Shown: positions 51,537 through 59,199 of the stretch, one piece after another | Layout of the letters: each line of letters starts with the position of its first letter | How positions within the stretch are numbered: position 1 is the first letter of the stretch | Assembly: GCF_900103985.1 (NCBI RefSeq) | Contig: NZ_FNIE01000003.1 | Location: 372,001 to 436,000 of the forward strand | Length of the DNA: 64,000 nt | DNA from: Actinacidiphila guanduensis | Lineage (GTDB): Bacteria > Actinomycetota > Actinomycetes > Streptomycetales > Streptomycetaceae | Reading direction: 5' to 3' | Program-made: the position numbers and the translations under genes | Notes under the pieces: model-generated | The model's input: only the letters and a program-made list of their open reading frames with translations | Databases searched by the model: none | Told to the model about the DNA's origin: nothing

Positions 51537-51917
51537 CTAGGGCGCGGTCCCGTCCCAGCGCGCCCGGCGCATGTCCACCCGCGGGATGTGCCCCTCGGCG
51601 GCCGGGCCGCTCTCGCGCAGCGGGGTGCCCTCCTCCCGGTAGGCGTCCATGGCGCGCAGCTCGTGCCCGGGCAGCAGCACCCCGTCGGAGCGCACCACCC
51701 GCCACCAGGGCACCGCCCCGCCGTACAGGGACATCACCCGGCCGACCTGGCGCGGCCCGCCCTCGCCCAGCCAGGCGGCGACATCGCCGTAGGCCAGCAC
51801 CCGGCCCGGCGGGATGGACGCCACCAGGTCGAGCACCCGCTCGGTGTAGGGGTCCAGCTCGCCCGCCACACCTTCTTCCTCACGGCCCTGCGACCGGTCC
51901 GCACTGCTCTCGCTCAC
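51537..51917 (-). CDS. Alkyltransferase-like protein (ATL, MGMT family)
   Basis: A 126-residue protein with the DNA-binding domain of O6-alkylguanine transferases (VASIPPGRVLAYGDVAAWLG, RQVGRVMSLY). The acceptor Cys of PCHR is replaced: VPWWRVV has Trp at that position, the hallmark of ATL proteins, which flag alkylated guanines for nucleotide excision repair rather than removing the alkyl group. The start is GTG at 51917 (VSESSADRSQ); upstream frames are G+C noise. It lies beside adnA and divergent from the membrane protein, in a repair neighbourhood. Confidence 0.88.
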   Translation of the reverse strand: MSESSADRSQGREEEGVAGELDPYTERVLDLVASIPPGRVLAYGDVAAWLGEGGPRQVGRVMSLYGGAVPWWRVVRSDGVLLPGHELRAMDAYREEGTPLRESGPAAEGHIPRVDMRRARWDGTAP

Positions 51918-52006
51918 CCGGGCAATCCTGCCGCACAGCGCCGACACAGGGGGGTTCCGGCCCCGTATCCGCACCCCGCATGCCACCATCGTCCGGGCGG
52001 TGACTG

Positions 52007-54775
52007 GTGATACGAGACCGAGAAGAGACAGCGGGCCAGGAAACGGGCCAGGAGAAGGGCGCGCACAAGGCCGGGGAGGCCGACCGCGCCCCCCGTTCCG
52101 TGCCCGCGCCCGACCGGCCCGGCGGCAGGCCCCGCGCGTCCGGGGAGCCCGCCGGGGCGACCCGGTACGCGGTGTCCGTGGACGAGCCGCTGCTGGCCGC
52201 ACGGGTGCACCGCCCCGCCGACCTGGTGAGCTTCATCCTGGGCCTGCTGGGCATCGCGGTGGTGCTCGCCGTCGCCGGCTTCGCGCACGCGACGACCAGC
52301 GGGCTCGAGACCGACATCACCAAGGGCACCGAGCGGGCGCCCGACTTCTTCTCGTCCTTCACCGGCACGACCGCCAGCGTGGCGGTGCTGATCGTGCCGG
52401 TCGCCTTCGCGGTCGAGCGGCTGGCCAAGCGCGACGGCCTGAAGATCGCCGACGGCGTCCTGGCCGCCGTGCTCGCCCACGGCACCGCCCTGGCCACCGA
52501 CCTGTGGGTGACGAACGCGGCGCCGGGCGCCATCCGCGAGGCCCTGTCGCACACCGCGCCCTCGGGTGTCGGCATGACCGACCCCGTGCACGGCTACCTG
52601 GCGCCGGTGATCGCCTATGTGACGGCCAGCGGCATGGCCCGCAGACCCAGGTGGCGGGTGGCCCTGTGGTGCGTGCTGCTGCTGGACGCCTTCGCGGTGC
52701 TCGTCGGCGGCTACACCACGCCCTTCTCGATCGCGCTGACGGTGCTGATCGGCTGGACGGTGGCCAGCGGCACGATCTACGCCGTCGGCTCCCCCAACGT
52801 CCGCCCCACCGGCCAGAACCTGCTGGCGGGGCTGCGCCGGGTCGGCTTCGCCCCCCTGACCGCCCGCCGGGTGGTGGAGGAGGGCCCGGAGAGCGCGGAC
52901 TCCGACCGCGGCCGCGGCTACCTGGTCACCCTGGAGGACGGGGCGCCGCTCGACGTCACCGTGGTGGACCGCGAGCAGCAGGCGCACGGCTTCTTCTACC
53001 GCTCCTGGCGGCGGCTGTCGCTGGTGGGCGGCATCACCCAGCGGCGCGCCCTGCTCTCCTTGCGCCAGGCCCTGGAGCAGGAGGCGCTGCTCGCCTACGC
53101 GGCGATCGCGGCCGGCGCCAACGCGCCCAAGCTGATCGCCACCTCGGAGCTGGGGCCGGACGCGGTGATGCTCGTCTACGAGCACATCGGCGGCAGGCGG
53201 CTGGACGCCTTGGCCGACGAGGAGATCACCGACGACCTGCTGCACGAGGCCTGGACCCAGGTGCGCGCCCTCCAGTCGCGGCGGATCGCGCACCGGCGGC
53301 TGGTCGGCGAGTCGCTGCTGGTGGACGACCGGGGCCGGGTCTTCCTGACCGACCTGCGCGGCGGCGAGATCGCGGCGGGCGACATCGTGCTGCGCATGGA
53401 TGTCGCCCAGATGCTGACGACCATGGCGCTGCGGGTCGGCCCCGAGCGCTCGGTGGCCTCCGCCGTGGCGGTGCTCGGCCCGGACGCCGTCGCCGCCTCG
53501 CTGCCCCTGCTGCAGCCGATCGGGCTCAGCCGCTCCACCCGCGGCCAGCTGAAGGTGCTCAACCGGGAGCGGGCGCAGCGCGAACGGGAGGCGGTGCTGG
53601 CGGCGGTCTCGGCGGAGAAGGAGGCGCGCGAGCGCAGCCGCCAGGCGCACGCCGCCCATGAGGCGCCCGACTCCCCGACGGCCAAGGAGTTGTCCAAGGC
53701 CGCCAAGGCGGAGCGCAAGGCGGAGAACAAGGCCGAGAAGCGCGCCATGGAGGACGCCCTGGAGGAGGTGCGCGAGGAGGACCTGCTCGCCCGCATCCGC
53801 CGCCAGGTGCTGCTGATCCGCCCCCAGGCGCCCGTGGAGCCCGTACGCCTGGAGCGCATCAAGCCGCGCACCCTGGTGACGGTCATCGCCGGCGCCTTCG
53901 CGGCCTACTTCCTGCTCTCCCAGCTGACCTCGGTGCCGATCGGCGACGCGATCCTGCACGCGGACTGGCGGTGGGCGGTCATCGCGGTGCTCGGCTCGGC
54001 GGCCAGTTACGTGGCGGCGGCCTGCGCGCTGTCCGGTTTCGTGCCCGAGCGGCTGTCGCTGCCGCGCACGGTGCTGGCGCAGGTGGCCGGCTCCTTCGTG
54101 AAGCTGGTGGCGCCGGCCGCGGTGGGCGGGGTGGCGCTCAACACCCGCTACCTGCAGAAGGCCGGGGTGCGGCCGGGCCTGGCGGTGGCGAGCGTGGGCG
54201 CCTCCCAGCTGGTGGGCCTGGGCGCGCACATCGTGCTGCTGATGACCTTCGGCTTCATCACCGGCACCGAGAAGACGCCCTCGCTGTCGCCGTCCCGCAC
54301 GGTCATGGCGGGCCTGCTGACCGCGGGCGTGCTGGTGCTGGTGGTCACCGCGGTGCCGGCGCTGCGCAAGTTCGTCTCCACCCGGGTGCGGGCGCTGTTC
54401 GCCGGGGTGGTGCCGCGCATGCTGGACGTGCTGCAGCGCCCCGCCAAGCTGCTCACGGGCATCGGCGGCACCCTGATGCTGACGGTCACCTTCGTGATCT
54501 GCCTGGACGGCTGCGTACGGGCCTTCGGCGGGCACCTGAGCTACTCGGCCACCGCGGTGGTCTTCCTCGCGGGCAACGCGCTGGGCTCGGCGGCGCCGAC
54601 GCCGGGCGGGGTCGGGGCCGTCGAACTGGCGCTGACCGGTGGCCTGATCGCGGCCGGGCTGCCCAAGGAGGTGGCCACTCCGGCGGTGCTCTTCTTCCGG
54701 CTGCTGACCTTCTGGCTGCCGGTGCTGCCGGGCTGGCTGTCCTTCACCCACCTCTCCCGCAAGGGCCAGTTGTAG
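52007..54775 (+). CDS. Large membrane protein: pseudokinase-like insert plus LPG-synthase-type TM domain
   Basis: A 922-residue protein. The first 50 residues are disordered; four or more TM helices follow to about 260. A soluble domain (about 290-520) looks kinase-derived: QALEQEALLAYAAIAAGANAP, IAHRRLVGESLLVDDRGRVF and LTDLRGGEIAAG resemble the catalytic and DFG loops, but HRR and DLR replace HRD and DFG, so catalysis is doubtful. A charged coiled coil (about 525-590) leads to a C-terminal TM domain of the lysyl-PG-synthase type (AAPTPGGVGAVELALTGGLI). The start is GTG at 52007. A lipid-transfer or flippase role is possible. Confidence 0.85.
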   Translation: MIRDREETAGQETGQEKGAHKAGEADRAPRSVPAPDRPGGRPRASGEPAGATRYAVSVDEPLLAARVHRPADLVSFILGLLGIAVVLAVAGFAHATTSGLETDITKGTERAPDFFSSFTGTTASVAVLIVPVAFAVERLAKRDGLKIADGVLAAVLAHGTALATDLWVTNAAPGAIREALSHTAPSGVGMTDPVHGYLAPVIAYVTASGMARRPRWRVALWCVLLLDAFAVLVGGYTTPFSIALTVLIGWTVASGTIYAVGSPNVRPTGQNLLAGLRRVGFAPLTARRVVEEGPESADSDRGRGYLVTLEDGAPLDVTVVDREQQAHGFFYRSWRRLSLVGGITQRRALLSLRQALEQEALLAYAAIAAGANAPKLIATSELGPDAVMLVYEHIGGRRLDALADEEITDDLLHEAWTQVRALQSRRIAHRRLVGESLLVDDRGRVFLTDLRGGEIAAGDIVLRMDVAQMLTTMALRVGPERSVASAVAVLGPDAVAASLPLLQPIGLSRSTRGQLKVLNRERAQREREAVLAAVSAEKEARERSRQAHAAHEAPDSPTAKELSKAAKAERKAENKAEKRAMEDALEEVREEDLLARIRRQVLLIRPQAPVEPVRLERIKPRTLVTVIAGAFAAYFLLSQLTSVPIGDAILHADWRWAVIAVLGSAASYVAAACALSGFVPERLSLPRTVLAQVAGSFVKLVAPAAVGGVALNTRYLQKAGVRPGLAVASVGASQLVGLGAHIVLLMTFGFITGTEKTPSLSPSRTVMAGLLTAGVLVLVVTAVPALRKFVSTRVRALFAGVVPRMLDVLQRPAKLLTGIGGTLMLTVTFVICLDGCVRAFGGHLSYSATAVVFLAGNALGSAAPTPGGVGAVELALTGGLIAAGLPKEVATPAVLFFRLLTFWLPVLPGWLSFTHLSRKGQL

Positions 54776-54793
54776 CGGGACATGCGGGCATGC

Positions 54794-54828
54794 GTAAGGG
54801 GCGGCACCCAGAGGGTGCCGCCCCTTAC
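54794..54828. terminator. Bidirectional terminator
   Basis: GTAAGGGGCGGCACCC (54794-54809) and GGGTGCCGCCCCTTAC (54813-54828) form a perfect 16-bp stem with a 3-base loop between the convergent membrane protein and moeZ genes. Confidence 0.88.
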
Positions 54829-54861
54829 CGCGTGGCCGTCGGCGGTCCTTGGGACGCGGGC

Positions 54862-56040
54862 CTAGTAGACCGGCTTCTCGGGCTCGACGGTGTTGACCCA
54901 GCCGATCACGCCGCCGCCGACGTGCACGGCGTCGGAGAAGCCCGCGGACTTCAGCACGGCCAGCACCTCGGCGCTGCGCACGCCGGTCTTGCAGTGCAGG
55001 ACGATCCGCCGGTCCTGCGGCAGGTGCTCCAGCGCCGAGCCCATCAGGAACTCGTTCTTCGGGATCAGCTTGGCGCCGGGGATGTTGACGATCTCGTACT
55101 CGTTGGGCTCGCGGACGTCGATGATCTCGATGTTCTCGCCGTCGTCGATCCACTCCTTGAGCTGCTTGGGAGTGATCGTGGAGCCCGCCGCGGCCTCCTG
55201 GGCCTCCTCGGAGACCACGCCGCAGAACGCCTCGTAGTCGATGAGCTCGGTGACCGTGGGGTTCGTGCCGCACACCGCGCAGTCGGGGTCCTTGCGGACC
55301 TTGACCTGGCGGTAGGACATCTCCAGGGCGTCGTAGATCATCAGGCGGCCGACCAGCGGCTCGCCGACGCCGGCCAGGACCTTGATCGCCTCGGTGACCT
55401 GGATCGAGCCGATCGAGGCGCACAGCACGCCGAGGACGCCGCCCTCGGCGCAGGAGGGGACCATGCCCGGCGGCGGGGGCTCGGGGTACAGGCAGCGGTA
55501 GCAGGGGCCGTGCTCGGACCAGAACACCGACGCCTGGCCGTCGAACCGGTAGATCGACCCCCACACGTACGGCTTGTTCAGCAGCACGCAGGCGTCGTTG
55601 ACCAGGTAGCGCGTGGCGAAGTTGTCCGTGCCGTCGACGATGAGGTCGTACTGCGCGAAGATCTCCATCACGTTCTCGGCCTCGAGGCGCTCCTCGTGCA
55701 GGACGACGTTCACGTAAGGGTTGATGCCCTTGACGGTGTCCCGCGCGGACTCGGCCTTCGAGCGGCCGATGTCGGCCTGGCTGTGGATGATCTGGCGCTG
55801 CAGGTTCGACTCGTCGACCTCGTCGAACTCGACGATGCCGAGCGTGCCGACGCCTGCCGCGGCGAGGTACATCAGGGCCGGCGAGCCGAGGCCGCCGGCC
55901 CCGACGCACAGCACCTTGGCGTTCTTCAGCCGCTTCTGCCCGTCCATCCCGACGTCGGGGATGATCAGGTGACGCGAGTACCTGCGGACCTCGTCAACGG
56001 TGAGCTCGGATGCCGGCTCGACCAGGGGTGGCAGCGACAC
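54862..56040 (-). CDS. moeZ: Adenylyltransferase/sulfurtransferase MoeZ
   Basis: A 392-residue MoeB-rhodanese fusion. The E1-like domain has GAGGLGSPALMYLAAAGVGT, the zinc Cys pairs CYRC and CAVC, and an ATP site; the C-terminal rhodanese carries the active Cys in LHCKTGVRSAEVL. It activates and sulfurates carrier proteins such as MoaD or thiocarboxylate donors for molybdopterin and cysteine synthesis. The start is GTG at 56040. A sigma-R-type promoter lies 77 bases upstream, matching its known place in the SigR regulon. Confidence 0.96.
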   Translation of the reverse strand: MSLPPLVEPASELTVDEVRRYSRHLIIPDVGMDGQKRLKNAKVLCVGAGGLGSPALMYLAAAGVGTLGIVEFDEVDESNLQRQIIHSQADIGRSKAESARDTVKGINPYVNVVLHEERLEAENVMEIFAQYDLIVDGTDNFATRYLVNDACVLLNKPYVWGSIYRFDGQASVFWSEHGPCYRCLYPEPPPPGMVPSCAEGGVLGVLCASIGSIQVTEAIKVLAGVGEPLVGRLMIYDALEMSYRQVKVRKDPDCAVCGTNPTVTELIDYEAFCGVVSEEAQEAAAGSTITPKQLKEWIDDGENIEIIDVREPNEYEIVNIPGAKLIPKNEFLMGSALEHLPQDRRIVLHCKTGVRSAEVLAVLKSAGFSDAVHVGGGVIGWVNTVEPEKPVY

Positions 56041-56116
56041 AGGGACCTCAGCAATACGGTTGGTCGGTCATCAGACAGTGCGGACAGGCGGGCGCCGGAG
56101 CGCACTACCACTGCAC

Positions 56117-56142
56117 AACAGTGCCACGCCCGTCTTCATTCC
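56117..56142 (-). promoter_or_regulatory. Sigma-R-type promoter of moeZ
   Basis: On the minus strand GGAAT (56142-56138) and GTT (56119-56117) are separated by 18 bases, matching the sigma-R consensus. 77 bases upstream of the moeZ start. Confidence 0.85.
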
Positions 56143-56234
56143 AAGACACCTGTTCCGAGGGCCGAGACGATCGAGGGCCACATGCTGGTCCGGCGCCGCA
56201 GGTCGCGGCCCTGCCCGCCGCCATGGCGGCGGAT

Positions 56235-57695
56235 TCAGGCGCGCGGCCGGGCCCGCGCCCGCTCCGGCCGGGCCGTCCCGCGCGCCGCCCGGTGCCAGTA
56301 TCCGCTCAGGCCTGCCCACGGGTCGGCGCCGTCCCGGTCGGTGCGGTCCGTCAGGCAGACCGTGCCCGCACCCTGCCAGCGGGCGATCCGCAGGGCCTCG
56401 TCCAGGTGCGCGGCCGGCAGTCCGTGCACCAGGTGCGCGAAGAGCGCGGCCGGGTAGCAGGCCGTCCACTGCGGCACCTCCGACCAGCGGTAACGCGCCC
56501 ACGGCCCGGCGAAGGTGACCAGTTGGTCGGCGAACTCGGCGTAGGCGGGGTGCGGATGGGCGCCCGGGGCGAGCACCACGGCGCCCTTGTCGCCGAGCAC
56601 TGCCCGCAGCATTCCGACCGCGCGCCTGCAGGACGCCGCCTCGGACCGCAGGGTGGGCGCCCGGTCGACGTAGAAGCCGTCCACGCGGTACCAGTCCAGG
56701 TAGTGCGTGGCCTCGGTCACCAGGTCGCCGTGCTGCCTGGCCCCGTAGGCGGCGTCCAGGCGTCCGAGGATCGGGACGCCGTTCTCACGGACGCGGCCCA
56801 GCGCCTCGGCGTACAGGCCGTCCGCCTTGGCGCCGGGCCCTCCGGAGACGTCGAACGCCACCCAGTCCAGCGGGGCGCCCGGCCGGGCGAGTTCGGCCCA
56901 CTCCGCCGGGGCGACCAGCGGGTGCGCGAACAGCGGCACTCCGAAGCGGGCGCCCGCGGCGGGCTCGCCGAGGGCGACCGGCTCCGGCGGCATGGGGGCG
57001 TGCTCAGGAGGGGCGGATCGCGAGGCGAACGCCCTGGCGACGGCCCGACGCGTGCGCTCCTTGGCCGCGGATTCGCCGCAAGGGAGGCGAGGCGGGCTCT
57101 CCTCCTCGGCGGCGGTGCCCGCTTCGTCGCCCGGGGTGCCGGGGTCCGCGCCCTTGGGGGCGGGGGCGACTTGGTCGCGATGGGCGCCAGGGGTCGCACC
57201 CCTGGGGTCGGGGTCGGCCTCTCCTCCATGGGTGCCGGGGGTCGCACCCCCGGGGTCCCGGTCGGCCGGGTCACCAGGGCTGCCAGGGGTCGCGCCCCTC
57301 GGAGCGGGGACGACCTGATCGCCATGGGTGCCGATCCTGGCCGCCTCCCCGGTGACGGGCTTGGCCTCGCGTCCAGGGGCGCCGGCGCTGTCCACCTCCT
57401 GGGAGGCGGACTTTGCGCCAGCACCATGAGCGCGGGCCTCCGCTGCCCTGGCAGCGAGGTCGCACCCGTCACCATGGACGCTCGCCGTCCTCGCCTCCCC
57501 GGCCGCGGACTCGGCCTCTCCGCCACGGGTCCCGGACTCACCCGCGTCGATGGCGTCCGCCTGTGCGGCCTGCGGCCCGGGGCTCTCACGCGGGGTGCTG
57601 TCGGCGGGGTGGGCGGGGGCGTCGGCACGCCAGCGGTCGCGGAAGCCGTGCGCGGGGAGAAGCCGGGGCATTCGCGAGGGAATCAGACGCGGCAT
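56235..57695 (-). CDS. Spherulin-4 (GH135-like) family protein with repeat-rich N-terminus
   Basis: A 486-residue protein. Residues of about 245-470 are a spherulation-specific family 4 domain: FGVPLFAHPL, WVAFDVSGGPG, VPILGRLDAAYG and YRVDGFYVDRAP. In fungal Sph3 (GH135) this fold cleaves galactosaminogalactan. The usual acidic residue after the conserved Asp of VDGFYVD is Arg here, so activity needs testing. The first 240 residues are disordered with four 16-residue repeats (125-188). No signal peptide is visible. Last gene of the operon; the ATG at 57695, after GGAGGCGGC, overlaps the epimerase end by 13 bases. Confidence 0.85.
   Translation of the reverse strand: MPRLIPSRMPRLLPAHGFRDRWRADAPAHPADSTPRESPGPQAAQADAIDAGESGTRGGEAESAAGEARTASVHGDGCDLAARAAEARAHGAGAKSASQEVDSAGAPGREAKPVTGEAARIGTHGDQVVPAPRGATPGSPGDPADRDPGGATPGTHGGEADPDPRGATPGAHRDQVAPAPKGADPGTPGDEAGTAAEEESPPRLPCGESAAKERTRRAVARAFASRSAPPEHAPMPPEPVALGEPAAGARFGVPLFAHPLVAPAEWAELARPGAPLDWVAFDVSGGPGAKADGLYAEALGRVRENGVPILGRLDAAYGARQHGDLVTEATHYLDWYRVDGFYVDRAPTLRSEAASCRRAVGMLRAVLGDKGAVVLAPGAHPHPAYAEFADQLVTFAGPWARYRWSEVPQWTACYPAALFAHLVHGLPAAHLDEALRIARWQGAGTVCLTDRTDRDGADPWAGLSGYWHRAARGTARPERARARPRA
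57132..57323 (-). repeat. Four 48-bp in-frame repeats in the spherulin-4 gene
   Basis: Residues 125-188 are four copies of a 16-residue unit (for example GDQVVPAPRGATPGSP and GGEADPDPRGATPGAH), encoded by imperfect 48-bp DNA repeats. They form a disordered linker before the catalytic-type domain and could vary in number between strains. Confidence 0.75.
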
Positions 57696-58585
57696 GCCGC
57701 CTCCATCCAGACGTCGGCGAGCGACTCCTCCAGGGCGATCCGGGGCCGCCAGCCGAGCCGGTCGCGGGCGGTGCGGACGTCGGCCTGCTGCCAGGCGCCG
57801 CAGCCGTCCGGGTACGGCGAGGCGTGCGGCGGGTCGTCCAGTTCGCGCAGCGCCCCGTCGAACCCGGCGACGTGGGCGAGGGCGGCGGCCATGTCCCGCA
57901 TCCGCACCGCGCGGCCGCTGCCGATGTTCACCACGCCCTGCGCGGCCGACAGCGAGGCCGCGTGCACGGCGCGGGCGACGTCGCGTACGTCCACGAAGTC
58001 CCGCTGCGCGGTGAGCCCGCCGAGCTTCACCTCGCCGTCGCCGCTCTGCATCGCCCGGCGCAGCGCCTCCGCGACCCGGCCGAGCGGCGCGCCGGTGGGG
58101 GTGCCGGGCCCGACCGGGGTGAACACCCGCAGCACCACCGCGTCCAGGCCGGAGCCCAGTACCAGCTCGGTGGCCGCGAGTTTGCTCACACCGTACGGGC
58201 CGCCGGGCCGCGGCGCCGCGTCCTCACCGATCGAGGAGCCGGCCTGCGAGGGCCCGTACTCCGAGCCGCACCCGACCTGGACCAGCCGGGCCGCCACCGC
58301 GCTGCGCCGCAGCGCCTCGCAGACGGTGGCGACGGCCACGATGTTGTGCCGCGTCAGGTCGCGCGCGGTGCCGCGGGTGGCCCCGGCGCAGTTGATGACC
58401 ACCCCGGGGTGGACGGCGTCGATGAACCGCGCGAGCACCCCCGGCGCCCCGCTGGCGAGGTCGAAGCGCACGTCGGCGTCGTCGCTGCGGCCGAGCGCGG
58501 TGAGCTGGCAGGCGGGGTCGGCCAGCAGCCGTTCCGCGACGTGGCGGCCGAGGAACCCGTCGGCCCCGAGCAGCAGCACCCTCAT
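57683..58585 (-). CDS. NAD-dependent sugar-nucleotide epimerase
   Basis: A 300-residue extended SDR. Cofactor motif LGADGFLGRH at the N-terminus, VVINCAGATRG, the SEYGPSQ strand, catalytic YGVSK (YxxxK intact), LRVFTPVGPG, QRDFVDVRDVARAV and NIGSGRAVRM. It fits UDP-hexose 4-epimerase or dTDP-sugar type enzymes; in the Pel-like context, UDP-GlcNAc/GalNAc conversion is the likeliest. The ATG at 58585 overlaps the upstream stop as ATGA. Its end overlaps the spherulin gene. Confidence 0.88.
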   Translation of the reverse strand: MRVLLLGADGFLGRHVAERLLADPACQLTALGRSDDADVRFDLASGAPGVLARFIDAVHPGVVINCAGATRGTARDLTRHNIVAVATVCEALRRSAVAARLVQVGCGSEYGPSQAGSSIGEDAAPRPGGPYGVSKLAATELVLGSGLDAVVLRVFTPVGPGTPTGAPLGRVAEALRRAMQSGDGEVKLGGLTAQRDFVDVRDVARAVHAASLSAAQGVVNIGSGRAVRMRDMAAALAHVAGFDGALRELDDPPHASPYPDGCGAWQQADVRTARDRLGWRPRIALEESLADVWMEAACRV

Positions 58586-59199
58586 CGCGCACCCCCGCAA
58601 CGCACCGCGAGGGCCCGCACGACGGGAGCGTCCCGCCGCTGCCTGCGTACGGCCAGGACGGGCACGTGCGGGCGGGTTGCGGCGCCGGTACGAACGGCCG
58701 GCGGTACGGCGGCGGTTCGTTCGGAGGAGGCGGGGGGGACGGGCAGAACAGGCGGGACGGGCACCGCGAACGGCCCCACCGGCAGACGCGACACGGCGAC
58801 CTGCCGGCCGGGGGCGGCCGTCACCGGTGACGGGACGGCGAGCGATCCGGCGCCCGGGCCGGGCTCGACCGGGGCCGGCAGGACCGGGATGGCGAAGGGG
58901 CCGATCGGAACGGCCCTGCGGCGGGCGAGCGTTCGGGGGGCGCCGGCCCGGCGACCGTTCAAGGGGCTCGTCAAGGGGCTCGGTCCGGGCCGGACGGGGC
59001 CCGGCTCCGTACACGTTGCTCCCTGGCGCGGAGCAGCCGAAGTGGCATCGGGGGAGCCCGTATCTCGGGCTGCGGTGGGAGCGGCCGGGGCGGCGCTCGC
59101 CGCGGCTGCCGGCGACGGCGCGGCAGCCGGTCGGGGGAAGGAAGGGCGATGGTGCGTGGTCACGGGAGATCTCTCCTGATCGGTGTCACGGGACGTCAT
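58582..59199 (-). CDS. Proline/alanine-rich protein of the polysaccharide operon
   Basis: A 205-residue low-complexity protein: Ala/Pro-rich for the first 85 residues, then two related blocks (PIGPFAIPVLPAP and LPVGPFAVPVPPVLPVPP) and an Arg-rich tail. No domain or signal peptide is visible. It is accepted as a gene because both ends overlap neighbours as ATGA (59199-59196 and 58585-58582), so the ribosome would be handed through all three genes. The function is unknown; a linker or scaffold is possible. Confidence 0.6.
   Translation of the reverse strand: MTSRDTDQERSPVTTHHRPSFPRPAAAPSPAAAASAAPAAPTAARDTGSPDATSAAPRQGATCTEPGPVRPGPSPLTSPLNGRRAGAPRTLARRRAVPIGPFAIPVLPAPVEPGPGAGSLAVPSPVTAAPGRQVAVSRLPVGPFAVPVPPVLPVPPASSERTAAVPPAVRTGAATRPHVPVLAVRRQRRDAPVVRALAVRCGGAR

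Noticed and set aside
51537..52202. Longer MGMT-family frame of 221 residues
   Set aside because: The added N-terminus is Arg/Pro-rich noise overlapping the divergent membrane-protein gene; GTG at 51917 fits the small ATL size.
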